Of a stretch of 63,298 nucleotides of DNA, positions 9,084 through 17,296 are shown in pieces. Made by a program: the position numbers and the translations under genes. Location: contig JBDTYT010000002.1 in assembly GCA_040005555.1 (NCBI GenBank), positions 1 to 63,298 on the forward strand, read 5' to 3'. The stretch's first letter is position 1. Each line of letters begins with the position of its first letter. The notes beneath the pieces were generated by a model. It did not search any database and was not told the DNA's origin. It saw nothing but the letters and a program-made list of their open reading frames with translations. The stretch comes from JBDTYT01 sp040005555. GTDB lineage: Bacteria; Actinomycetota; UBA4738; HRBIN12.

Positions 9084-10418
9084 GTGGACATCCCGCAGGA
9101 GCGCAAGGTCCTCACCGAGATCCCCGGTCCGAAGTCGCGCGAGTGGTTCGAGCGGCGCGCCTCGGCGGTCCCTCAAGGCGTCGCGAACATCCATCCGATC
9201 GTCACCGCGCGCGCGTCGGGCGCGATCATCGAAGACGTCGACGGCAACCGTCTCATCGATCTCGCCACCGGCATCTCGGTCCTGAACGTCGGACACACAG
9301 CGCCCGAGGTCGTCGCCGCCGCGCAGCGACAACTCGAGCTCGACACGCATTCATGCTTCCACGTGACGGCCAACGAGCCGTATATCGAGCTCGCGGAACG
9401 GCTCAACGCGCTCGCGCCGGGCGATGCCGCGAAGAAGACGATGTTCGCGAACTCGGGGGCCGAGGCCGTCGAGAACGCGGTGAAGATCGCTCGCAAGGCG
9501 ACCGGTCGACAGGCCGTCGTGACGTTCGACCACGCGTTCCACGGTCGCACCTTGCTCGCGATGTCGCTCACGGCGAAGGTCATGCCGTACAAGCAGGGCA
9601 TGGGCCCCTTCGCGCCCGAGATCTACCGTCTGCCCTTCGCGTACCCGTACCGCTGGCCGAGCGGCCCCGACGCGTGTGCACGTGAGGCCCTGGCCTACGC
9701 CACCGAGGAGATGCACAAGCACATCGGCGAGGAGAACATCGCCGCGGTGATCGTCGAGCCGATCCAGGGCGAGGGAGGGTTCGTCGTCCCCGCGCCGGGG
9801 TTCCTGAAGGGCCTCGCCGATTTCTGCGGGGCGAACGGCATCGTGTTCATCGCCGATGAGATCCAAAGCGGCATGGGCCGGGCCGGCCGCTGGTTCGCCA
9901 TCGAGGACGAGGGCGTGGTGCCGGACCTCATCACGAGCGCGAAGTCCCTCGGCGGCGGTCTCCCGATCAGCGCCATCACCGGCCGCGCCGAGCTGATGGA
10001 CGCTGTGCACGTCGGCGGTCTCGGCGGCACCTACGGCGGCAACCCAGTCGCCGCCGCCGCCGCGCTCGCCGTCGTGGACCTCATCGAGCGCGAGGGGCTG
10101 CTCGAGCGCTCGCGCGCGCTCGGCGCGAGGATCATGACGGCGTTGCGCGACATGCAGGGCCGGCACCCGGTGATCGGCGATGTCCGCGGCCGCGGCATGA
10201 TGACGGCGATCGAGCTCGTCAAGGACCGCGCCACGAAGGAACCGATCGACGGCCCGACCGGGAACGCGATCGTGAAGCGGTGCCTCGAGAACGGCGTGGT
10301 GATCATCAAGGCGGGCACCTTCGACAACGTGATCCGCCTGCTCCCGCCCCTCACGATCGACGAGGCGCTGCTGGAGGAGGGCCTCGGCGTGCTCGACGAG
10401 GCGCTGGCTGCGGGGTAG
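9084..10418 (+). CDS. gabT: Class III PLP aminotransferase, 4-aminobutyrate/omega-amine type
   Basis: 444 residues. GTG 9084 is chosen because GAAGGAGG sits just upstream and residues further upstream look non-natural. The motifs of class III aminotransferases are present: FANSGAEAVENAVKIAR, VEPIQGEGG, FIADEIQSG (Asp258, binding the pyridine nitrogen) and SAKSLGGGLP, with Lys287 as the Schiff-base lysine. It transfers the terminal amino group of GABA or a related omega-amino acid, usually to 2-oxoglutarate, giving the semialdehyde that the nearby dehydrogenases can oxidise. It is divergent from the PucR regulator, the common arrangement for an inducible catabolic gene. Confidence 0.9.
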   Translation: MDIPQERKVLTEIPGPKSREWFERRASAVPQGVANIHPIVTARASGAIIEDVDGNRLIDLATGISVLNVGHTAPEVVAAAQRQLELDTHSCFHVTANEPYIELAERLNALAPGDAAKKTMFANSGAEAVENAVKIARKATGRQAVVTFDHAFHGRTLLAMSLTAKVMPYKQGMGPFAPEIYRLPFAYPYRWPSGPDACAREALAYATEEMHKHIGEENIAAVIVEPIQGEGGFVVPAPGFLKGLADFCGANGIVFIADEIQSGMGRAGRWFAIEDEGVVPDLITSAKSLGGGLPISAITGRAELMDAVHVGGLGGTYGGNPVAAAAALAVVDLIEREGLLERSRALGARIMTALRDMQGRHPVIGDVRGRGMMTAIELVKDRATKEPIDGPTGNAIVKRCLENGVVIIKAGTFDNVIRLLPPLTIDEALLEEGLGVLDEALAAG

Positions 10419-10450
10419 ACCCACGCGCCGGGCCGGGGTACCCGGCTTGC

Positions 10451-10456
10451 TACCTT
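10451..10456 (+). promoter_or_regulatory. Leaderless -10 element of the MFS gene
   Basis: TACCTT fits the TANNNT -10 pattern and ends 6 bases before the ATG at 10463. There is no Shine-Dalgarno sequence, so transcription probably starts at or next to the start codon. Confidence 0.45.
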
Positions 10457-10462
10457 CCCTTG

Positions 10463-11755
10463 ATGGAGACCCCGCCCCCGCCGCTGCCGACGCGCGGCTC
10501 GCGGGCTCGAGGGGCCGTCCGCAAGGTCGCCGTCGACCTCTCGCCGCTTCGAGCGTCGCGCGACTTCCGCCGGCTGTGGTTCGGGCTCCTCGTCTCCGAG
10601 TTCGGGTACCAGTTCACGGTCGTCGCCACGCTCGTGCAGGTGTTCCGGCTCACGGGATCCGCGGCCGCGGTGGGACTCACCGGGCTCGTCGGCTTCGCCG
10701 GGCTCGTCGTCGGCACGCTCATCGCGAGCGCCTTCGTGGACGCGTACGACCGGCGCAAGACCCTCATCATCGCGCAGGTCGGGTTCATGATGGCCTCGGG
10801 CACGTTGCTGTTCGGGGCGGTGGCCGGACATCCTCCGCTCGGCCTCATCTACGGCGCTGTCGCGCTCACGGCCGGGCTCTCCTCCATCGACTCGCCCACA
10901 CGTTCGGCGATGACACCGAGGTTGGTCGGACTCGAGCTGTTGCCTTCGGCGCTCGCGCTGAACCAGGTCGTGTGGAACGGGACGGCGCTCGCGGGACCGG
11001 CGTTGGCGGGCGTCGTGATCGCCCAGCGGAACGGGCTGCAGTGGGCGTACGCGATCGACCTCATCACGTACGTCGGCATGCTCGTGGCGGCGCTCGGCAT
11101 ACGCCCCGTCCTCCCCGAGGTGGACGAGCACACGAAGACGGGCTGGCGCGCGGTCCGGGAGGGATTCGCGTACCTCAAGGGCCGGCGCGTTCTGCAGTCG
11201 ACGTTCGCGATCGACGTCGTCGCGATGGTGTTCGGCATGCCTCGCGCGCTGTTCCCCATCCTCATCGTCGCCCAGTTCCATCGCGGTCCGGCGGTCCTCG
11301 GGCTCTTGTTCGCCGCGCCTGCGTTCGGCGCGTTCATCGGAGCGCTCACGGGGGGATGGGTGGGACGCGTGCAGCATCAAGGCCGCGCCGTCATTTGTGC
11401 CGTGGTGGTGTGGGGCGCCGGCATCGCGGCCTTCGGGCTCGTCGGCGCGAACCTGTGGCTCGGGCTGTTCCTGCTCGCGGTGGCGGGAGCTGCCGACGTG
11501 ATCTCGGCGGTGTTTCGGTCGACGATCCTGCAGCTCGCGGTGCCGGATTCGCTGCGAGGCCGGCTGTCGGGGATCCACATCCTCGTCGTGACGGGCGGGC
11601 CGCGGCTCGGCGACCTCGAGGCCGGGCTCGTTGCACAGGCGTTCTCGCCGACCGTCTCAGTGGTGTCCGGCGGCGTGTTGTGCATCCTCGGTGCGGGCGC
11701 GCTCGCACTGCTCGTACCGGCGTTCCGCAGGTACCACGCCGGTGGAACGGTCTGA
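10463..11755 (+). CDS. Major facilitator superfamily exporter (MFS_3/EntS-like)
   Basis: 430 residues from ATG 10463, with about 11-12 hydrophobic segments. The N-terminal pattern LRASRDFRRLWFGLLVSEFG, followed by the loop DAYDRRKTLIIAQ (motif-A-like, between segments 2 and 3), is typical of the MFS_3 group that includes the enterobactin exporter EntS and macrolide exporters. The NSPTRSAMTP-like segment (DSPTRSAMTPRLV) is also typical. It probably exports a small molecule by proton antiport; the substrate is unknown. It is monocistronic by position, with a leaderless promoter in front and a hairpin just behind. Confidence 0.85.
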   Translation: METPPPPLPTRGSRARGAVRKVAVDLSPLRASRDFRRLWFGLLVSEFGYQFTVVATLVQVFRLTGSAAAVGLTGLVGFAGLVVGTLIASAFVDAYDRRKTLIIAQVGFMMASGTLLFGAVAGHPPLGLIYGAVALTAGLSSIDSPTRSAMTPRLVGLELLPSALALNQVVWNGTALAGPALAGVVIAQRNGLQWAYAIDLITYVGMLVAALGIRPVLPEVDEHTKTGWRAVREGFAYLKGRRVLQSTFAIDVVAMVFGMPRALFPILIVAQFHRGPAVLGLLFAAPAFGAFIGALTGGWVGRVQHQGRAVICAVVVWGAGIAAFGLVGANLWLGLFLLAVAGAADVISAVFRSTILQLAVPDSLRGRLSGIHILVVTGGPRLGDLEAGLVAQAFSPTVSVVSGGVLCILGAGALALLVPAFRRYHAGGTV

Positions 11756-11769
11756 CCACCCTCCCGTCC

Positions 11770-11790
11770 ACGAGACGACGTCCGTCTCGT
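11770..11790 (+). terminator. Hairpin after the MFS gene, possible terminator
   Basis: ACGAGACG (11770-11777) and CGTCTCGT (11783-11790) form a perfect 8-bp stem with a 5-base loop, starting 15 bases after the MFS stop. No run of T follows, so it would be an atypical terminator or an RNA-stabilising end. Confidence 0.4.
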
Positions 11791-12400
11791 CCAGGCAATT
11801 CCCTGATTGGGCGATCGGAATCGTCTTTCAGCCGCATCCCCGCGGTCCGAGCGCGCGAGCACGTCGATGAGCTCCGTCTATGCGGGAGTTTGAATTCGAT
11901 CGCCTGGTCGACGCGTTCCGCGCGAAGTCCCCGGACGAGGGTCTCGACGTCGGCAGCGGGTCCGGTCGAGTCACCCGGCGTGGCGAGCGATGGACGCTCG
12001 CTCGATAGTCCAGGAGACCGACCGGGATGGCGTCTGGGGCCTACGTCGGAGTCACTTATGGAAGGTCGGGCGTCATCGGTGCCCTCGGTGCTCGGGTCCT
12101 TGAGCCGCTCACCGCCGACCAGGAGCGTTTTCTCAGATCACTTGGTCTTGCCCTCGGATACATCCTGCCTAGAGAGGCAGGGTTTGGGCCGCTCTTTGAC
12201 CCAGAAACGTTGTTGCTCGCCTCCAGATTCGAGCCGCCCACCGATGACTGAAGCGATCCGTCGTTTCTGGAAGCCATAAGGCTTGCGGGCCGGCCGACGA
12301 ACACAGCGATGTTCCAACGGCCGGAGACAGCTCGTTGATATTCGATGACTCGGCCGACCAACCGCTTGACCCCGGCGGCGGCTTGACATATGAGCAAGCC
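11791..12400. other. About 0.6 kb with weak coding potential and lower GC
   Basis: This stretch separates the MFS gene from the Mur ligase and looks different from the rest of the window, with more A/T at third positions and many runs such as TTTGAATTC. A 42-codon frame (11880-12008, ATG to TAG) and the 74-codon frame at 12027-12251 are the only candidates. A perfect hairpin CCTGCCT-agag-AGGCAGG lies at 12164-12181. It could be a decayed gene, a spacer with a small RNA, or young small ORFs. No family was recognised. Confidence 0.4.
12027..12251 (+). CDS. Possible small hypothetical protein
   Basis: 74 residues from ATG 12027, with AGGAG about 12 bases upstream. The product starts ASGAYVGVTYGRSGVIGALG and has a central LTADQERFLRSLGLALG that could form a helix. 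No domain was recognised. Codon use is less GC-biased than in neighbouring genes, and a hairpin (12164-12181) lies within the frame, so it may not be coding at all. Confidence 0.28.
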   Translation: MASGAYVGVTYGRSGVIGALGARVLEPLTADQERFLRSLGLALGYILPREAGFGPLFDPETLLLASRFEPPTDD

Positions 12401-14092
12401 ATGTCCCGGCCGGTCGGCATCGTCGAGCTCCGGGTGCTCGACGGCCCGAACCTGTTCTTCCCACGGCCCGCGATCAAGCTGACCCTCGCCGCGCCGGCGT
12501 GGCTCGAGATGTCCGAGGAGCGCTTCGCTCGAGCGCTCGAACGCGCGGGCTCGAGCGGACGCGCCGGGCGCCCCTGGTCCGAGCAACGACGCCGCGCGGT
12601 CGGTCGCCTCGGGACGATCATCACGCGGCAGCTCGCCGCCGCGAGCGACGTGCGGCTCGCGGTGCGCGCCCGACCCGGGCCCGAGCCGGACCAGATCGTG
12701 GTCGCGTTCCCGTGGCGCCACCGAGCCGCAGCCGAAGCGCTCGCTCGCCAGGTCCCGCGGACGCTCGAGGCGCTCCTGGACCTGCGACGCTCGCTCGACA
12801 AGCTCGTCCAGGAGGCGGGGGCCAAGCTCGCGAGGGTCAAGCCCGGCGAGGAGCCGAGCGTCCCCGAGCCGTCGATCCCGGTGATCTCGGTCACCGGGAC
12901 CAACGGGAAGACCACGACCGTGCGCCTGCTCGCGCACATCGCGCGCATCGCGGGCCTGCATGTCGCCTACTCCTCGACCGACGGCGTGTACGTCGACGGC
13001 GAGCTCGTCGAGGAAGGCGACTATTCGGGGTTCGGCGGTGCCGCCACGGCGCTCGCGGCCGAGCCCGACATCGCGGTGCTCGAGACCGCTCGCGGTGGGA
13101 TCTTGCTGCGCGGGATCGGCGTGTCGCACAACGACGTCGCGGTCGTCACCAACGTGTCCGAGGACCACCTCGGCCTCCACGGCATCGACACGATCGACCA
13201 GCTGGCCGAGGTGAAAGCCACGGTGACGAAGATCACCCGCCCTGAGGGATGGGACGTGCTGAACGCGGACGACCCGCGCGTGCTGGCGATGCGTCGCGGC
13301 GCGACGGGGCAGGCGTGGCTCTGCTCACTCCAGGCAGGTCATCCGGCGGTGCGCGACGTCGTGGCCGACGGTGGCCGGGGGATGACGGTGCTCGACGGGT
13401 GGATGACGATGCTCGACGGCTCGGATGCGCGTCCGATCGTGCCGCTCGTCGACGTCCCGGTCACCATCGCGGGGATCTCGAGCCACAACGTGTCGAACGC
13501 GATGCAAGCAGCGGCGGCCGCGCTCGGCGCCGGTCTGCCCGAACGGGCGGTCGTGAGGGGTTTGCGGACCTTCGTCTTGGATCCGGAGGGCAACCCGGGA
13601 CGCGCCAACCTGTTCATCATCGACGGTCGCATCGTGATCATCGACTACGCTCACAACGAGGCGGGGATGACTGGCCTCATCGAGCTCTGCCACGGGCTCC
13701 GCCGCGCCGGCCGTGAGGTCTGGCTGGCGATCTGCACGGCCGGCGACCGAACCGACAAGATCCTCCACGATTTCGCGTATCGAGCGGCGCGCGGCGCGGA
13801 CCACATCGCCGTCGCCGAACTGCTGCCGTACCTGCGCGGCCGAGATCGCGCCGACGTCGTCGACCGGCTCGGCGCCGGAGCGCGCGACGGCGGGGCCGAG
13901 GAGATCGACGTGTTCCCCGACGAGCTCGCCGCCCTCAAGCACATGCTTCGGAGCTCGCGTCGGGGCGACGTCGTCGCGGTGACGGCGCTCGCCATGCGGT
14001 TCGAGATCTTCGCGTGGCTCGAGGACGCCGGAGCCGCCCGACCGACGCCCGCCAGGATCCGGGCGATCGTCCGGAGCGTCCGCGGCTCGTAG
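12401..14092 (+). CDS. Stand-alone Mur ligase resembling the C-terminal half of cyanophycin synthetase
   Basis: 563 residues from ATG 12401, chosen because homologue-like sequence (GIVELRVLDGPNLFFPRPAI) begins there; a TTG at 12335 would add 22 residues. The first ~25 residues resemble the start of the CphA N-domain, but the ATP-grasp ligase of CphA is absent. The rest is a Mur-ligase central and C-terminal module: P-loop VTGTNGKTTTVR (~166-171), TARGGILLRGIG, VVTNVSEDHLG, LNADDPRVL, IDYAHNEAGM and TAGDRTDK, each with a close counterpart in the cphA product encoded opposite. It probably ligates an amino acid or peptide using ATP; the substrate is unknown. It converges on the cph operon with only 10 bases between the stops. 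Confidence 0.85.
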   Translation: MSRPVGIVELRVLDGPNLFFPRPAIKLTLAAPAWLEMSEERFARALERAGSSGRAGRPWSEQRRRAVGRLGTIITRQLAAASDVRLAVRARPGPEPDQIVVAFPWRHRAAAEALARQVPRTLEALLDLRRSLDKLVQEAGAKLARVKPGEEPSVPEPSIPVISVTGTNGKTTTVRLLAHIARIAGLHVAYSSTDGVYVDGELVEEGDYSGFGGAATALAAEPDIAVLETARGGILLRGIGVSHNDVAVVTNVSEDHLGLHGIDTIDQLAEVKATVTKITRPEGWDVLNADDPRVLAMRRGATGQAWLCSLQAGHPAVRDVVADGGRGMTVLDGWMTMLDGSDARPIVPLVDVPVTIAGISSHNVSNAMQAAAAALGAGLPERAVVRGLRTFVLDPEGNPGRANLFIIDGRIVIIDYAHNEAGMTGLIELCHGLRRAGREVWLAICTAGDRTDKILHDFAYRAARGADHIAVAELLPYLRGRDRADVVDRLGAGARDGGAEEIDVFPDELAALKHMLRSSRRGDVVAVTALAMRFEIFAWLEDAGAARPTPARIRAIVRSVRGS

Positions 14093-14102
14093 CGACACGC
14101 GC

Positions 14103-14450
14103 TCAGGGACGAAGCCGAGCGTGCTCGACGCAGCGCACGGCCCAGGGGATGGCCTCGAGGCGTTCCTCCCCGATCGGTTCGCCGCCGACGTCGCATACCC
14201 CGTAGGTGCCCTCGTCGAGCTTCTCGAGCGCCCGCTCGACGTCTCGGAGCTTGGCCTGAAGATGCTTGGCCGCATCCACCTGCGTGATCCGTTCGACGGC
14301 TTGCGACGTGCCCTCGCCGACCCGCTTGCCGAACGAGACCGACGCCATCGGGTCGCGCGGCGTCGCGGTGATCTCGCCGATCTCGGCGCGGAGGGTGTCG
14401 CGCTCGGTCTCGAGCACACGCCGGACCTCCTCGAGGTCCACGGTCGTCAC
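14103..14450 (-). CDS. DksA/TraR-like protein with a degenerate zinc finger
   Basis: 115 residues from GTG 14450, which overlaps the cphA stop as GTGA. An N-terminal coiled-coil-like helix (LEEVRRVLETERDTLRAEIG) is followed by the DksA/TraR C-terminal signature EGTYGVCDVGGEPIGEERL. Canonical members have C-x2-C and C-x2-C. Here the pairs read Cys86-Asp-Val-Gly89 and Cys107-Val-Glu-His110, so the second ligand of each pair is changed and classic Cys4 zinc binding is unlikely. DksA relatives bind the RNA polymerase secondary channel. The tight coupling to cphA suggests a link between polymer metabolism and transcription, but this is inference. Confidence 0.82.
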   Translation of the reverse strand: MTTVDLEEVRRVLETERDTLRAEIGEITATPRDPMASVSFGKRVGEGTSQAVERITQVDAAKHLQAKLRDVERALEKLDEGTYGVCDVGGEPIGEERLEAIPWAVRCVEHARLRP

Positions 14451-17296
14451 AGGACCATGAGGTCGGGATCGCCGCCCACGGCCTCGAGCTTGCGACCGTC
14501 GCCGTCCTCGGACGCCGCCAGCACGTTCGGCGACGCGACCCCTCGTCGCGCCTCGATCTCGCGGTACACCTCGGTGGCGTAGTCGACGCACAGCACGACG
14601 AGGTCGCCGGGGCGCGAGCGATCGAGCGCCTTGCGGGTTGCCTCCATCTCGTCGACGACGACCTCGACGCTGCCGACGCGAGCGCCGGCGGACATGCCCT
14701 CGTACACGCCCTCGAGGATCAGGGCTGCGGTCTCGCCCCTCGTGCGGCCGCGCGGGTTGCGGTCCTCGCGGATGATGAGGTCGTCGAAGTACCGAGCGGC
14801 CACGCGCCCGAGCTCGCGCATGTCATCGTCGCGGCGGTCACCCGCGGTCGCCACCACCGCCAGCCGCAGGTTCGCCGTCCACGACGCCTCGCCGGGCCGC
14901 CCGCCGGCCGGCGCATCGGCGGTCATGCGCTCGACGAAATCGCCCAGCCTCTCGAGCCCGGCGGCGTTGTGCGCGTAGTCGATGATCACCTTCACGCCCT
15001 CCAGGTCGAACAGGTTCAACCGGCCCGGGGCCTGGTAGATCGAGGTGCTGAAGCTCCGGAGTCCCTGGCGGATGTCGTGCAGATGCGCGCCGGCGGCGTG
15101 TGCGGCGGCCGCGGCGGCCATCGCGTTCTGCACCATCATGCGCGCGCGGCCCTCGAACGTCGCCGGCAGGGTGTGCACCCACGCGATCGGCATGGTGCGG
15201 CGGCCTTCCTTGATCACCATCATCTCGCCGAGCGGGCCCTTCTCGAGCACGACGGCCTTCCGACCGCGGCGGATCCACCGCTCCACGAACTCGTGCTTGT
15301 CCTGCATGGTGAACAAGATCACCGAGCCGCTGCACGCTCGGCGCATCTCCAGCACGAGCGGGTCATCGGCGTTCAACACCGCGAAACCGCTGCGGGGCAC
15401 GGCCTCCACGACGACCTGCTTCACCGCCGCGAGCTGCTCGATCGTGTCGATGCCCTTGAGCCCGAGGTGGTCGCCGGTCACGTTCGTCACCACGGCGACG
15501 TCGTTGCGTCCGTAGCCGAGGCCCTCGCGCAAGATCCCGCCACGCGCGACCTCGAACACGGCGAAGTCCACCCGCGGGTTCTGCAGCACCATCTGCGCAG
15601 ACTTCGGTCCGCTCGCGTCGATGCGTTTCACGAGACGGTCGTCGATGTACACGCCGTCCGTGGAGGTCATGCCGACCTCGTTGCCCATGAGCTTGAAGAT
15701 GTGCGAGATCATCCGCACGGTCGTCGTCTTCCCGTTCGAGCCGGTGACGGCGACGATCGGGATGCGCGACGGAGTAGTCGGCGGGAAGAGCCCGTCGATC
15801 ACGTGCTTCGCAACGTACTGCGGCTCGCCCTCGGTGGGATGCGTGTGCATCCGGAAGCCGGGGGCGGCGTTCACCTCGACGATCGCGCCGCCGGTCTCGC
15901 GTACCGGCTGGGTGATGTCGGGCGCGAGGAAGTCGATCCCCGCGACGTCGAGCCCGACCACGCGAGCGGCCTCCTCGGCGATCTCGACGTTCTCCTCGTG
16001 CGCTTCCCACGTGCGATCGATCGAGATGCCGCCCGTCGACATGTTGCCGGTGGCCGCCAGCTTCACGAACTCGCCCTTCGGCACGACATCGTCGAGTCCG
16101 TGGCCCTGCTTCTTCACCAGCTCCTCGGCCGCTTCGTCGATCTTGATCTTCGTGAGGACCTTCTCGTGTCCGATGCCCCGGCGCGGGTCGCGGTTCGTGA
16201 TCTCGACCAGCTGCCGGACCGTGTGCTTCGCGTCGCCCTCGACGCGCGCCGGGACGCGCTCGGCCACCGCGACCATCCGGCCCCCCACGACGAGCACTCG
16301 ATAGTCGTTGCCGGTGACGAAGGACTCCACGACCACGATGCCGCGTCGCGCCTCGAGCACGGCCCGCTTGAACCCGGTGCGGATCGTCCGCTCGGTCTTC
16401 AGGTCCAGACCCACGCCCCGGCCGTGGTTCGCGTCGAGCGGCTTCGTCACCACGGGGAAGCCGATGCGCCTCGCGGCGGTGACGGCCTCGTCCTCGGTGC
16501 GGACCACCTCGCTGCGAGGCACCGGCAGTCCCGCGGCCGCCAGCAGCTGGTTCGTGAGCTTCTTGTCCCCCGCGATGTCGACCGCGAGCGCCGACGTCTT
16601 CGAGGTGATCGTGGCTCGCACGCGCTGTTGATACTTCCCCTGGCCGAGCTGCAGGAGGGACTGCTCGTTCAGGCGCATCCACGGGATGTCCCGGGTCGCA
16701 GCCTCGTCGATGATGGCCTGGGTGGACGGACCGAACGCTCGGCGCTCGGCGAGCCGGATCAACCGTTCGAGCTCGGCAGGGAAGTCGAGGGTCGGGTCCT
16801 TCTTCACGAGGTGGTTCACGAGCCGGACGGCCAGGCGCCCCGCCTCGAGGCCCACCTGCTCCTCCCAGTAGCCGTAGATCACGTTGTACCTGCCCGTCGT
16901 GCCGGCGCCTCGGGTCTTGCCGCGATACACGTGCGCGCCGGACTCGCGCTGGAGCTCGAGCGAAACGTGCTCGGCGATATGACCGGCCCAGGTTCCGTCC
17001 TCGAGGCGCTCGCGGAACCCCCCGCGCTTGCCGAGGGAACACGAGTGCTCGCCGACCCCGGGGAGGAGTTTCAGGAGCCCCGCGTTGAACCCCTTGATCT
17101 GGTTCGACGGCCATTCCTCGAGCGAACCGAGATCGACGAGCAACCGGATGCACGGCTCGTAGGACCAGTAGTTCGGACCGCGGAAGACGTTCGCCTGCAC
17201 GATCGTGAGGTCCGGGCGTGCGGGCGGCTTCTTCGAGGCCGGCTCCCGCTTCGCACGCTCGCGATCGGCGCGCGTCCGGGTCCGGCCGGCGCTCAC
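14447..17296 (-). CDS. cphA: Cyanophycin synthetase
   Basis: 949 residues from GTG 17296 (GTGA overlap with the cphB stop). It makes cyanophycin, a polyaspartate backbone with arginine side chains, without a ribosome and using ATP. An N-terminal domain (~30-200: RGPNYWSYEPCIRLLVDLG, PSNQIKGFN, GHIAEHVSLELQ) is followed by an ATP-grasp ligase (~220-500: TKPLDANHGRGVG, RVLVVGGRMVAVAERVPA, STGGISIDRT, VEVNAAPGFRMH). A Mur-ligase module follows (~510-900: P-loop VTGSNGKTTTVRM, VARGGILREGLG, LNADDPLVLEMR, IDYAHNAAGLERLG). All three modules match CphA1-type enzymes in order and spacing. Cyanophycin stores nitrogen and carbon, fitting the neighbouring cyanophycinase. Confidence 0.95.
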   Translation of the reverse strand: MSAGRTRTRADRERAKREPASKKPPARPDLTIVQANVFRGPNYWSYEPCIRLLVDLGSLEEWPSNQIKGFNAGLLKLLPGVGEHSCSLGKRGGFRERLEDGTWAGHIAEHVSLELQRESGAHVYRGKTRGAGTTGRYNVIYGYWEEQVGLEAGRLAVRLVNHLVKKDPTLDFPAELERLIRLAERRAFGPSTQAIIDEAATRDIPWMRLNEQSLLQLGQGKYQQRVRATITSKTSALAVDIAGDKKLTNQLLAAAGLPVPRSEVVRTEDEAVTAARRIGFPVVTKPLDANHGRGVGLDLKTERTIRTGFKRAVLEARRGIVVVESFVTGNDYRVLVVGGRMVAVAERVPARVEGDAKHTVRQLVEITNRDPRRGIGHEKVLTKIKIDEAAEELVKKQGHGLDDVVPKGEFVKLAATGNMSTGGISIDRTWEAHEENVEIAEEAARVVGLDVAGIDFLAPDITQPVRETGGAIVEVNAAPGFRMHTHPTEGEPQYVAKHVIDGLFPPTTPSRIPIVAVTGSNGKTTTVRMISHIFKLMGNEVGMTSTDGVYIDDRLVKRIDASGPKSAQMVLQNPRVDFAVFEVARGGILREGLGYGRNDVAVVTNVTGDHLGLKGIDTIEQLAAVKQVVVEAVPRSGFAVLNADDPLVLEMRRACSGSVILFTMQDKHEFVERWIRRGRKAVVLEKGPLGEMMVIKEGRRTMPIAWVHTLPATFEGRARMMVQNAMAAAAAAHAAGAHLHDIRQGLRSFSTSIYQAPGRLNLFDLEGVKVIIDYAHNAAGLERLGDFVERMTADAPAGGRPGEASWTANLRLAVVATAGDRRDDDMRELGRVAARYFDDLIIREDRNPRGRTRGETAALILEGVYEGMSAGARVGSVEVVVDEMEATRKALDRSRPGDLVVLCVDYATEVYREIEARRGVASPNVLAASEDGDGRKLEAVGGDPDLMVL

